A DNA stretch of 64,000 bases. It comes from Sedimentitalea sp041224545 (GTDB lineage Bacteria; Pseudomonadota; Alphaproteobacteria; Rhodobacterales; Rhodobacteraceae). Shown piece by piece: positions 55,295 through 63,991 of the stretch. The stretch lies in contig NZ_JBGFGP010000176.1 in assembly GCF_041224545.1 (NCBI RefSeq), positions 124,001 to 188,000 on the forward strand, given 5' to 3'. The notes beneath the pieces are model-generated. The model did no database searches. It saw nothing but the letters and a program-made list of their open reading frames with translations, and was not told the origin of the DNA. Both the position numbers and the translations under genes were made by a program. How positions within the stretch are numbered: position 1 is the first letter of the stretch; each line of letters starts with the position of its first letter.

Positions 55295-55371
55295 TGGCGC
55301 GGTTGACGGGGCTCGAACCCGCGACCTCCGGCGTGACAGGCCGGCACTCTAACCAGCTGAGCTACAACCGC
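55295..55371 (-). tRNA. tRNA-Asp (GTC), first tandem copy
   Basis: Minus-strand tRNA with acceptor GCGGTTG/CAACCGC, D-arm AGCTCAGCTGGTTAGAGT, anticodon GTC in CGGCCTGTCACGCCGG, T-arm GCGGGTTCGAGCCCCGT, and encoded CCA at the 3' end. 77 bases. It is downstream of the second copy on the same strand. Confidence 0.96.
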
Positions 55372-55466
55372 GCAGTAGCGGCGAGATAGGCCAAGCGCCT
55401 GACGAGGTCAAGCGCTTAAGTCGCAGCTTTCGCCACTCGGGACACTCCGCCCAAACACCGGCCCAA

Positions 55467-55493
55467 AAAGGAAAAGGCCCGCAGATGCGAGCC
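55467..55493 (-). terminator. intrinsic terminator after the upstream tRNA-Asp
   Basis: On the minus strand GGCTCGC pairs with GCGGGCC (7 bp, one G-U) with a four-base loop, followed by TTTTCCTTTTT. It lies between the two tRNA-Asp genes, so they may be separately transcribed. Confidence 0.8.
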
Positions 55494-55524
55494 CGTTTCC
55501 GTACATTCGGTCGAAACGCAGCAG

Positions 55525-55601
55525 TGGCGCGGTTGACGGGGCTCGAACCCGCGACCTCCGGCGTGACAGGCCGGCACTCTAACCAACTGAGCTACAACCG
55601 C
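55525..55601 (-). tRNA. tRNA-Asp (GTC), second tandem copy
   Basis: Same sequence as the copy at 55295-55371 except one D-loop base (GTTGG in place of GCTGG), with anticodon GTC and encoded CCA. The two genes lie in tandem 153 bases apart on the minus strand and border the accessory block. Confidence 0.96.
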
Positions 55602-55749
55602 CCGCTGCGTTTGGCGGTAATATGGTGCCGACCCTGCCCCGTCAAGCGGCGTTTTCGCAGATTTTTCGATTTCCGCCATGTTTCCCACGCTCGTCCGTTC
55701 TGGCCACCGGTGCAGTGTCAGCGCAGTGAATTGACTATCCGATGCGGCA

Positions 55750-56640
55750 ATGCTCCGATCAGGCATGTTCACTGGCCCCCTGCCCGATGTTCCTGCGCTG
55801 TTCGTGCATGGCTCCGTTTCCGCCCGAAACGGCACACGGATCAGCGCAACGGGCATCGGAGACAGCGCCGCGCAGGCCAGACTGCGCCACGACGCGGAGC
55901 GCGCGGAACGAATGGCAATCGCAGGTGCGCGGCACGGGACACCTCCCGCCGACCCCCGGTCGGGTCCGCGGCTGCAGGGGATCGCCGCCGGTCGCGACCC
56001 GGTTCAGGCAATTCAACAGCGTGCGCTTCTGGAACTGATCGAAAGATACGCCTGTCTGTCGTGGTGGAACGGGACGCTCGCCGCGAACGCTCCCGCGCGC
56101 GAGACCCTCGACGCCTTTGACGCCGCCCGACAGCGATGGCCACGAAACGTGCCGCGCCGGACCGGGTTGCTGCAACCTGACCTGCCCGGTCTGCCGCCGA
56201 CCTGCATCGCGTGGTCCTGTGAGTCCCCGGGGCTGTCGCTCTGCTTTGGAACCGCCTGTCGCATGGACGGTCCGACGGCGGCCGTCGCTGCGCTGCGGGA
56301 ACTCTACCAGATGGAATTCGGCCTGTCCGTCATCCGCCACCGGCAGGCAAACGGCCTTGTCCTCACTGCGCCGGAGCGGGCCATCCTCGATCGCGCACAA
56401 AGCCTGTCGGTATCGTCGCTTCTCGCCCATCTGCGCCCAGCCGGACAGGCCGCGAACCGTTTCGCCGGCAACCTGCGCTCCGCCCTTGCCGATGCCGGCA
56501 TCCCGGTTGCGTCAGAGCAGTTGGACCAGACCATGGACGGGCATCGCGTCGTGATCGTCACCGCGTATCAACCCACAGCTGTTTCGTCCGTCGGGAAAGG
56601 GTGCGAGACTGCGATGCGCTGGAATCTCTACGGAGCCTGA
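55750..56640 (+). CDS. short divergent YcaO-domain protein
   Basis: 296 residues. YcaO proteins activate peptide amide bonds with ATP to form azolines or thioamides. Three ATP/Mg regions can be aligned: GIGDSAAQARLRHDAERAER (35-54, matching GKG..SAxxExxER but with Arg46 where Ser is usual), GIAAGRDPVQAIQQRALLEL then IERY (77-100), and FGTACRMDGPT with ALRELYQME (166-189; Glu184, Gln187). The protein stops soon after and lacks the usual C-terminal third. It is followed four bases later by the SARP gene. Active enzyme, non-catalytic docking subunit, or decayed copy all remain possible. No ribosome-binding site is clear. Confidence 0.65.
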   Translation: MLRSGMFTGPLPDVPALFVHGSVSARNGTRISATGIGDSAAQARLRHDAERAERMAIAGARHGTPPADPRSGPRLQGIAAGRDPVQAIQQRALLELIERYACLSWWNGTLAANAPARETLDAFDAARQRWPRNVPRRTGLLQPDLPGLPPTCIAWSCESPGLSLCFGTACRMDGPTAAVAALRELYQMEFGLSVIRHRQANGLVLTAPERAILDRAQSLSVSSLLAHLRPAGQAANRFAGNLRSALADAGIPVASEQLDQTMDGHRVVIVTAYQPTAVSSVGKGCETAMRWNLYGA

Positions 56641-56644
56641 GGCC

Positions 56645-58591
56645 ATGTCCGCCGCCAAACTGCACATTCATCTTTTCGGCCGGTTTCGGGTCACGCGCGA
56701 CGCCCGCGAGATCCCGATAAGATCCGCCTCGGCACGCGCGATCCTGGCCTATCTGGCGACCAGTCCGGATCATGCAGCAGAGCGTGGCCGTCTGGCCGCA
56801 ACCATATGGGAAGCCTCCGAAGATGCGCGGGCGCGACAGAACCTGCGGCAGGCGCTGCACGCTCTCCCCCGACAGAATGCCGCGTTTGCAGGTCTCATCC
56901 GTGCCGACCGCAACACCGTTGCCATACGTCCGGATGCAATCGAAACCGATATCTGCCTCGTGTTGCGGGACATCGAAGCCGGGCGCGTTCGCGAAGACCT
57001 GCTTCAGGGCACGCTCAGGCCAGACCACTTGTTGGCCGCCGAACCGGCGCGTGGGGAAATTTTCGAGAGCTGGTTGCGGCTGCTGCGCCAGGACGTGGCA
57101 AACCGCCTGCGCGAAAAACTGTCTGCCCTGCTCGATCAACCGGATCGGACGACATCCCGCCACGCCGCCGACGCCCTGCTGGTGCTTGATCCGGCAGACG
57201 AAAATGCGGTTCGCTTTCTGATCCGCCACTATCATGCGAATGGTCAGACGGCACAGGCGCTGCGCAGCTACGAAGCCCTCTGGACCTATCTGGAAGAGCA
57301 ATTCGATGCCGAACCCTGCGGCGAGACGATCGACCTGATCACCCGGATCAAGGCGCAGGGGGCGCATGCGGTCACCGCTTCCGGGGTGCCCGCAGCGCCG
57401 CAGCACCATCTGCGCATCGGGCTAACCCCTGTCTCGGCAAGCGGATCGGCCTATGCAACCGGCGTCGGCAGCCTCTTTCGCGCCGAACTTCTGGCGACGT
57501 TGCTGCGGTTCCGGGCTTTCGAAATCGTCGACCTCGGCATCGCGAATACTCCGGTGGATTATACGCTGGACGTGTCCATCGGCGGCGATGAGCGGGCATT
57601 GCTCCTGCTGGCGATGCTCAAACGGCGGGACGGGACGGTGCTGTGGAGCGACCGTTGGAGCGAACTCGCGGACCACTGGTTGCAGACCCAGGCGGCGATC
57701 GTCAGCCGGCTGGCCTCGTCCCTGTCGATCTACGTGTCGCTGAGCCGCATACAGGACTTGCAAAACACCCGGTTCGGGGCCAGCGCGTTCGATGACTGGC
57801 TGATCGGCAATCAGCGTCTGGACGAATTTCGTTTCGACAGCCCGGCGGCGGCGGCGCGCTGTTTCGAGCGCGTGATCGAAAAGGCACCCGATGCCTCGAT
57901 GGGCTACAGCAGCCTCGCGCGCCTGCTGAATTCGATGCACCTGATGCAGCCCTGCATGTTTCGACGTCCCGAGACCCACCGCGAGAGCAAACAACTGGCC
58001 AGCAAGGCGGTCGCGCTCGACCCGCTGGATGCCCGCGCGCACCTGCACCGGGCCTGGGCGTGCTGCATGCTCGGGGAATACGACCAGGCGTCGGCGGGAT
58101 ATGCGATGGCACGGCAATGCAATCCGAATGATCCCTGGACAATGCTGTCCTCGGGGCTGGGCGCGGCATTTTCCGACGAGTTGCCCCTGGCCGCCGAACT
58201 CAGCCGAAGAGTGCTGCGCGAAGGCTGGACCACCGCTCCTTTTCAATGGGGGTTCCACATGCCGATCCGCTTTCTTGACGGCGACTACGAGGGGTGCGTC
58301 ACCGCCGCCGAGAATGCCGGCAACGCCATTCTCAACGTCCCGGCCTGGAAGGCCGCCGCGCTCTGGCATCTTGGCAGGCACGACGACGCCCGCGCCGCGT
58401 GGCGGGCCTTTGAAACCCTATCACAGGCGAATTCGGGCGGCGCGGCAAGGCTCGACAGGGTGGCGATCTGCGCCTGGTACCTGTCCTGCTTCCCTGTGCG
58501 CAGCGCGACGCAGCGCCGCAAGATGGCGGAAGGGGCCGCAGGCGCAGCCGGGCTTCAGCTGCATTGCGTACAGCAATACCCCGCAAGGTAG
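56645..58591 (+). CDS. SARP/BTAD-type transcriptional regulator with C-terminal TPR region
   Basis: 648 residues. N-terminal winged-helix domain of the AfsR/SARP class (about 5-95: LHIHLFGRFRVTRDAREIP and AILAYLATSPDHAAERGRLA), then a BTAD bacterial transcriptional activation domain (about 100-240) with HYHANGQTAQALRSYEALW. The middle (about 255-370) is unassigned and the C-terminal part (about 395-640) is repeat-like and helical (KAVALDPLDARAHLHRAWAC), fitting TPR-like repeats. SARP regulators usually activate natural-product clusters. It is in tandem with the YcaO gene and its last 37 bases overlap the convergent Cys-rich gene. Confidence 0.8.
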   Translation: MSAAKLHIHLFGRFRVTRDAREIPIRSASARAILAYLATSPDHAAERGRLAATIWEASEDARARQNLRQALHALPRQNAAFAGLIRADRNTVAIRPDAIETDICLVLRDIEAGRVREDLLQGTLRPDHLLAAEPARGEIFESWLRLLRQDVANRLREKLSALLDQPDRTTSRHAADALLVLDPADENAVRFLIRHYHANGQTAQALRSYEALWTYLEEQFDAEPCGETIDLITRIKAQGAHAVTASGVPAAPQHHLRIGLTPVSASGSAYATGVGSLFRAELLATLLRFRAFEIVDLGIANTPVDYTLDVSIGGDERALLLLAMLKRRDGTVLWSDRWSELADHWLQTQAAIVSRLASSLSIYVSLSRIQDLQNTRFGASAFDDWLIGNQRLDEFRFDSPAAAARCFERVIEKAPDASMGYSSLARLLNSMHLMQPCMFRRPETHRESKQLASKAVALDPLDARAHLHRAWACCMLGEYDQASAGYAMARQCNPNDPWTMLSSGLGAAFSDELPLAAELSRRVLREGWTTAPFQWGFHMPIRFLDGDYEGCVTAAENAGNAILNVPAWKAAALWHLGRHDDARAAWRAFETLSQANSGGAARLDRVAICAWYLSCFPVRSATQRRKMAEGAAGAAGLQLHCVQQYPAR

Positions 58592-59103
58592 GGCCGCAAA
58601 AACTCGTCCAGCGGGTTTTCGCCCGACAGCTGGACCATGTACCCTGCGGGATCGCCGTCTCGTGTCTCGGTGATCTGCACATGGGCTGCCCAATCCGGGT
58701 CGCCCGCGTCCCACGGAACATCCGCATAAACCATCGGCAGGCTGACGGTCGGCCACAATCCCTGTTGCACGGCATTCTGCTGGAACGCGATGGCCTCGGG
58801 TTCGGGCAATAGGATCGAGAACCTGTCGGGACGGCGCAGCAACAGCTCGATCTCGGCGATATTCTCGCGCAGGATATAATCTTCATCGGTCAGCCGGTCC
58901 GCCTCCGGCAGCGCCTCCAGCGTTTTCTGAAACACGCCACGGGAAAAGACGATCAGCCGCCCGTCCAGTTCCGTGCGCGCACCGGCGGGATGGCTGTCGG
59001 GGTTGACGCTCCACTCTTCGATCAGCCTGCCCATTACCCGAAGTGCCTTGCGGGTTTTCAGCTCGATCGGGTTGTCGCCGAATATGGTGTAACGCGGTGC
59101 CAT
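58555..59103 (-). CDS. 182-residue protein with Cys-rich C-terminus, candidate RiPP precursor
   Basis: No family recognised. Residues 1-170 are acidic, leader-like (TRKALRVMGRLIEEWS near the start, then ENIAEIELLLRRPDRF and others), without cysteine. The final stretch RPYLAGYCCTQCS (170-182) holds three cysteines, Thr and Ser, the residues that YcaO enzymes convert to azoles. Cysteines are absent elsewhere in the protein. Strong AGGAG ribosome-binding site nine bases before the ATG at 59103. The last 11 codons plus stop lie inside the 3' end of the convergent SARP gene. Precursor status is an inference from composition and neighbours. Confidence 0.5.
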   Translation of the reverse strand: MAPRYTIFGDNPIELKTRKALRVMGRLIEEWSVNPDSHPAGARTELDGRLIVFSRGVFQKTLEALPEADRLTDEDYILRENIAEIELLLRRPDRFSILLPEPEAIAFQQNAVQQGLWPTVSLPMVYADVPWDAGDPDWAAHVQITETRDGDPAGYMVQLSGENPLDEFLRPYLAGYCCTQCS

Positions 59104-59197
59104 ATCAAAATCTCCTAAACCGGGAATGTCCTTCAATGCAGGATAACCCGACTATACGCCAAACCTTCGCCTTGGATAGACATGCCGCAGCCGCAGG

Positions 59198-59215
59198 TTG
59201 CGTGGATTGACGCAA
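59198..59215. promoter_or_regulatory. inverted repeat between the Cys-rich protein and subtilase genes
   Basis: TTGCGT-N6-ACGCAA is a perfect 6-bp inverted repeat in the 223-base divergent promoter region, 95 bases from the Cys-rich gene and 112 from the subtilase, where a shared operator would be expected. Confidence 0.35.
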
Positions 59216-59326
59216 CATTGACGGTCCAACCTACGGACGCGCGCTAAGCGTGTGTCAGCCGCGACCCTGCCGATTTGCAGAGATATGCCGCGGCGAGAGC
59301 ACAACATTTAAAGATTGGAAAACGTC

Positions 59327-62300
59327 ATGGCCTTTATTCCCAACGATCCCCGCTTTGCGAACCAGTGGCATCTGCTGAACTCCGACCCGAACGAATATGA
59401 CCTTAACGTCGTCGACGTCTGGGACGATTACGACGGTTCGGGGATAGAAGTTGTCGCCATCGACACGGGATTCGACTTCAACCATCTGGATTTCGACAAC
59501 TACCGCACTGATCTCGACTGGGACTTTGAGGGCGTCGACGACGGCAACGCCGCACCGGACAACAACGGAGACAACCACGGAACGCCCGTGCTCGGTCTGA
59601 TTGGCGCTGCGCAGGACGGCGAAGGATCGGTAGGGATCGCCTTCGGCGCGGACATCATCGGTTACAAGACCGACTGGAGCCGCGACGAGATCGCTGCGGG
59701 TATCGAACGCGCCACCGACATGAACCATGACATCGTCAACATGAGCTATTGGAACGGCTCCGGCATGTTCCGGACGACCGAGCAGGCATTGGGGCTGGTC
59801 GATGCCATCGCAGACGCCGCGCAGGACGGGCGCGAAGGCCGTGGCCTGATAATGGTCAAATCCGCCGGCAACGGTCGTGGAACGGCAAACGCGACCGACC
59901 GGGCGGAATCGACGATCGAGTCGGTCAACAACATGCGCGAGACGATCGTGGTCAGCGGTGTCCGCGATGACGGTGGGGTCCATGCCAGTTCCAGCCCGGG
60001 CGCGAATGTCCTTGTCTCGGCCTTTTACGGTGGCGTTCAGACCACGGACCGGACAGGAAACGCGGGATACAGCAACGGTGACTATGTAAACTTCAACGGC
60101 ACGTCGGCCGCCGCGCCCGAGATTGCCGGGGTGGTTGCCCTGATGCTTGATGCCAACCCGAACCTTGGCTGGCGCGACGTGCAGGAAATTCTGTCCTACT
60201 CCGCGCGTCACGTCGGCAGCGACGTGGGCGCTGCGGCAACCGGCAACGAACAGAGCACACAGATCAACGGCGCAAGCTGGCGCTGGAACGATGCCGACAA
60301 CTGGAACGGCGGCGGACTGCACTTTTCCAACGATTACGGCTTTGGCCTTGTCGATGCCAAAGCCGCCGTGCGGCTTGCCGAAACCTGGACCAGAACATCG
60401 ACCAACGCCAACGATGTGTCGACCTTCGAGGACGGGCTGAATGGCAATGTCACGATCGCGAATGGATCGAACTCCGGAGGATCGAACTTCTTCTTTATCA
60501 ACGAAGCCACCGATATCCGCATCGAACATGTGTCGCTTGAGGTCGGGATCGTTTCCGCCGCAGACCTTGCCGATCTCGAAATCTACCTGGTTTCTCCGCA
60601 AGGCACGCGTATTCAGTTGATCGCCGATACCGGAGACACGCAGAACTACAGTGGCAGGTGGAGTTTCGGCGCGACCGGTTTTCGCGGCGAAACCAGCGCA
60701 GGCGTCTGGCGCGTAGAGGTGCGCGATGACGACAATGCGATCACGTCGCCCATCGTCATCAACGATCTGGACCTGCGCACTTTCGGCTCGGCCATCACCG
60801 ATGACGATCTGTTCATCTTTACCAACGAGTTCTCCGACTACGCCGACGTTGCAGGCCACAGCACCGATTTTGCCGGTGGTGCGGGGTCGGATACGATCAA
60901 TGTCTCGGCTGTCGACGCCGCCTCGATCATCAACCTGCAAATCGGCCAAGGCGTGATCGACGGTGTCGCCGTCACCATGTCGAGCATACAGGATGTCTAT
61001 GGCGGCGATTATCAGGACATCATATTTGACGGTGCCGGTGCCAATAACATTCATGGCGGGCGCGGCAATGACATCCTGCGCGACACCACTGCTGGCGGCA
61101 ATGACCGCTATTACGGTGGCCGGGGTGACGACACGGTTCAGGTCTATTCCGCGATCGGCGGCGACGCCTTCTACGGCGGCACGGGTCGCGACACCATCAA
61201 TTGGACACAAAGCGGAGAAACCTCGGCCACGTTCGATCTGGCCGCGAACGAAGCGCGTGACGCCAACGGCAACACCGAAATCATGCACAGTTTCGCCAAT
61301 ATCATCGGAACCGCCCGTGGCGATACGATCATAGAAAGCAGCGCGACCAATGACATCGACGGCTATCGCGGCAACGATACGGTCATCGTCACAACCTCGA
61401 TCTTCGCCGATGCCTTTCACGGGGGATTGGGTCGGGACACCATCGACTGGTCCGCGGTCAATGAAACCGGTGCGACCTTTGACCTTGCGGCCGGGCTGGC
61501 GACCGATTCGGCGGGCAATACCGAAGAGATGGACGGATTCGAGAACATCATCGGCACCGAGAATGCGGACATCATCATCGAGAACGGCGCGGTCAACGAC
61601 ATCGACGCGCGCGGCGGTAACGACCGGGTCGTTGTCACCACGCGCATCGGCAGCGACATCTTCCGTGGCGGCTTTGGCACCGACACCATCGACTGGTCCG
61701 GGTCGGCGCAGGCGAACGGTATCTACAATTTCGTGATCGGCCGGGCCATCGCCGGGGCGAGCCAGGAAATCATGGAGGGGTTCGAGAACTTCATCGGCAC
61801 CGATCAGGCGGATACCGTCATCGAAGGCAACGGCGCGAATGTGATCCACACTGGCAGCGGCGATGACACGGTCGAGGTCACCACCGTGATCGGCGTCGAC
61901 AGCTTTAACGGCGGCTTCGGAAACGACACCATCGACTGGTCGGCGTCTGCGCAGGTGAACGGTGTCTACGACATCACCGGCGGCACCGCCACGGCGGGCG
62001 CGCAATCCGAAGTGATGTTCGGGTTCGAGAATTTCATCGGCACCAACCAGCGCGACATCATCATCGAAGGGTCAGGCACAAACGTCATCGACGCGGGTGC
62101 CGGAAACGATACGGTCAGGGTCGGCACGGGCGTCGGACTCGATTCCTTTGACGGTGGCACCGGGGTGGATCTCATCGACTGGAGCGATGTCGACCAGCGT
62201 GGCATTGCTTTTGATCTCGGCGCCGGAACAGCACGCCTGCCCACTATCTTCAATCTTGGTTCAGGACCGGCGGCCGCTCCGAGAATGCCAACTGAAACGA

Positions 62301-62809
62301 TGGTCAATTTCGAAAACCTCTATGGCACCGAATACGGTGACGCCATTCGAGGCTCGGCCGAGGGCAACATCCTGCGCGGCATGGGCGGCAATGACGACAT
62401 GCGCGGCCTTCAGGGCAACGACCTGATGGCGGGTGGCGCCGGCAATGACAACATGCGCGGCAACGGTGGTGCCGACACGCTGGACGGCGGCGACGGCAAC
62501 GACACACTGCGTGGCGGTGGCGGCGCGGACACGCTTCTGGACGGCGATGGCCGCGACAACCTGATCGGTCAGGGCGGTGCCGATACCTTCAGCCTGATTG
62601 TGGATGCCTTCGTCGATCGCGTCCGGGATTTCGCCATGGGCTCCGATCTCATCCAGCTGACCGGGTTCGACTTCGATGACCTGAACATCGTCGACATGGC
62701 CTCGGGTCATGTGCGCATCCGTTACGGCAGCGACAGCGTGATCGTGCATGATACTGACGACACGCTGCTGGCCGCCGACTTCAGCAGCGACGATTTCCTG
62801 TTCGTCTGA
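59327..62809 (+). CDS. secreted subtilase (S8) with P domain, tandem modules and RTX repeats
   Basis: 1160-residue putative extracellular serine protease. S8 catalytic triad visible: Asp46 (VVAIDTGFDFNH), His84 (DNHGTPVLGLIG), Ser260 (FNGTSAAAPEIAG). A proprotein-convertase P domain covers about 385-490 (DIRIEHVSLEVGIVSA, then GVWRVEVRDDDNA). Five modules of 81-82 residues start near 602, 684, 766, 847 and 928, each with DTVxVTT, GGxGxDTIDWS and ENxIGT. RTX calcium repeats (GGNDDMRG to GGADTF, about 1020-1090) and an uncharged C-terminal signal indicate type I secretion. No propeptide or signal peptide; no ABC exporter is near. Confidence 0.9.
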   Translation: MAFIPNDPRFANQWHLLNSDPNEYDLNVVDVWDDYDGSGIEVVAIDTGFDFNHLDFDNYRTDLDWDFEGVDDGNAAPDNNGDNHGTPVLGLIGAAQDGEGSVGIAFGADIIGYKTDWSRDEIAAGIERATDMNHDIVNMSYWNGSGMFRTTEQALGLVDAIADAAQDGREGRGLIMVKSAGNGRGTANATDRAESTIESVNNMRETIVVSGVRDDGGVHASSSPGANVLVSAFYGGVQTTDRTGNAGYSNGDYVNFNGTSAAAPEIAGVVALMLDANPNLGWRDVQEILSYSARHVGSDVGAAATGNEQSTQINGASWRWNDADNWNGGGLHFSNDYGFGLVDAKAAVRLAETWTRTSTNANDVSTFEDGLNGNVTIANGSNSGGSNFFFINEATDIRIEHVSLEVGIVSAADLADLEIYLVSPQGTRIQLIADTGDTQNYSGRWSFGATGFRGETSAGVWRVEVRDDDNAITSPIVINDLDLRTFGSAITDDDLFIFTNEFSDYADVAGHSTDFAGGAGSDTINVSAVDAASIINLQIGQGVIDGVAVTMSSIQDVYGGDYQDIIFDGAGANNIHGGRGNDILRDTTAGGNDRYYGGRGDDTVQVYSAIGGDAFYGGTGRDTINWTQSGETSATFDLAANEARDANGNTEIMHSFANIIGTARGDTIIESSATNDIDGYRGNDTVIVTTSIFADAFHGGLGRDTIDWSAVNETGATFDLAAGLATDSAGNTEEMDGFENIIGTENADIIIENGAVNDIDARGGNDRVVVTTRIGSDIFRGGFGTDTIDWSGSAQANGIYNFVIGRAIAGASQEIMEGFENFIGTDQADTVIEGNGANVIHTGSGDDTVEVTTVIGVDSFNGGFGNDTIDWSASAQVNGVYDITGGTATAGAQSEVMFGFENFIGTNQRDIIIEGSGTNVIDAGAGNDTVRVGTGVGLDSFDGGTGVDLIDWSDVDQRGIAFDLGAGTARLPTIFNLGSGPAAAPRMPTETMVNFENLYGTEYGDAIRGSAEGNILRGMGGNDDMRGLQGNDLMAGGAGNDNMRGNGGADTLDGGDGNDTLRGGGGADTLLDGDGRDNLIGQGGADTFSLIVDAFVDRVRDFAMGSDLIQLTGFDFDDLNIVDMASGHVRIRYGSDSVIVHDTDDTLLAADFSSDDFLFV

Positions 62810-62828
62810 TCCGCAACAAACAGACGAC

Positions 62829-62854
62829 GGCCCGAATCCTGACCGGTTCGGGCC
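62829..62854. terminator. probable terminator between subtilase and convergent aroB
   Basis: GGCCCGAA and TTCGGGCC make an 8-bp stem with a ten-base loop between the convergent gene ends. The T-tract is poor (TGTT), so confidence is moderate. Confidence 0.55.
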
Positions 62855-62857
62855 TGT

Positions 62858-63991
62858 TCACGTGCCGGCGCAACGTTCGTGGCGCCGGGCAAGCGCATCG
62901 GACAGCACCGACAGCACCACGTCTTTCCCGACATCCGCCGTCACGAAGGCATCTCCGATGTCGCGGGCAAGGATGAACCGCAATGTGCCATCAACGACCT
63001 TCTTGTCCTGCCCCATGAGGTCCAGCAATTGCTCTGCCGGGGGCAATTCGCCCTCGATATCCGCGAGATCGGTTTTCATGCCCATCTCGCGCAGATGGGC
63101 CCGCACGCGGCTCGGGCATTCCTGGCTGCACAGACCCATGCGGGCCGAAAGTTCAAAGGCCAGCGCACAGCCGATCGCGACCCCTTCACCATGCAGCAGG
63201 CGTTGCGAATAGCCGGTTGCGGCTTCGAGCGCGTGGCAGAAGGTATGCCCGAGGTTCAACAGCGCGCGATCCCCCTGCTCGGTTTCGTCCCGCGCGACGA
63301 TATCCGCCTTCATCTGCACCGAATGCCGCACCGCTTCGACCCGCGCCGCCATGTCACCGGCGGCCAGTTTCGGTCCATGCTCTTCGAGCCATGCGAAAAA
63401 CGCCGCATCGCCCAGAAGACCGTATTTCACCACCTCGCCATAACCGGCGAGAAAATCCCGCGCGGTCAGGGAGCCGAGCAGCGCGGTATCCGCCAGAACA
63501 TGGGTCGGCTGGTGGAACGCCCCGATCAGGTTCTTGCCCTGCGGCGCGTTGATCCCGGTCTTGCCTCCGACAGAACTGTCCACCTGCGCAAGCAGACTGG
63601 TGGGGATCTGCACGAAACGCACGCCGCGCCGCAGCACGGCTGCCGCGAAGCCCGCAAGGTCCCCGATCACGCCCCCGCCAAAGGCCACGACCACATCCCT
63701 GCGCTCAACCTTTTGTTCAAGCAGCCATTCGACGGTTCGGCTGAATTGCGGCCATCCCTTGGTCGCTTCACCGGGCGGCAGGGCCAGCGCCACCATCTCG
63801 ATACCTTCTGCCGCCAATCCGGTGCGCAGGGTTTCCAGATGCAGGCCCGCCACGGTTTCGTCGCTCACCACCGCGACCCTCGGGCGGTGCAGGAACCGCG
63901 CGATGCGCGCGCCCGCCTGATCGATCAGACCGGGGCCGATCTCGACATCATAGGACCGTTCGCCGAGGGCGACATGGACGCTCTGGACCAT
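62858..63991 (-). CDS. aroB: 3-dehydroquinate synthase
   Basis: NAD- and metal-dependent second step of the shikimate pathway. 377 residues. Motifs: VVAFGGGVIGDLAGFAAAV (about 101-119), IPTSLLAQVDSSVGGKTGIN (about 129-148), YGEVVKYGLL (about 185-194), and the metal ligands in LNLGHTFCHALEAATGY (about 245-261) and LLHGEGVAIG (about 265-274). Start at ATG 63991; a GTG directly upstream at 63994 is too near the GGA site. The operon upstream (usually aroK) lies outside the window. Confidence 0.96.
   Translation of the reverse strand: MVQSVHVALGERSYDVEIGPGLIDQAGARIARFLHRPRVAVVSDETVAGLHLETLRTGLAAEGIEMVALALPPGEATKGWPQFSRTVEWLLEQKVERRDVVVAFGGGVIGDLAGFAAAVLRRGVRFVQIPTSLLAQVDSSVGGKTGINAPQGKNLIGAFHQPTHVLADTALLGSLTARDFLAGYGEVVKYGLLGDAAFFAWLEEHGPKLAAGDMAARVEAVRHSVQMKADIVARDETEQGDRALLNLGHTFCHALEAATGYSQRLLHGEGVAIGCALAFELSARMGLCSQECPSRVRAHLREMGMKTDLADIEGELPPAEQLLDLMGQDKKVVDGTLRFILARDIGDAFVTADVGKDVVLSVLSDALARRHERCAGT

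Noticed and set aside
59182..59247. 21-codon plus-strand frame in the promoter region of the subtilase
   Set aside because: Very short, weak ribosome-binding site, and it covers the inverted repeat at 59198; chance is more likely.
59255..62005. Open minus-strand frame of 916 codons opposite the subtilase gene
   Set aside because: Mirror of the repetitive GGxGxD and DTIDWS coding sequence. Its repeats follow the plus-strand modules and there is no ribosome-binding site.
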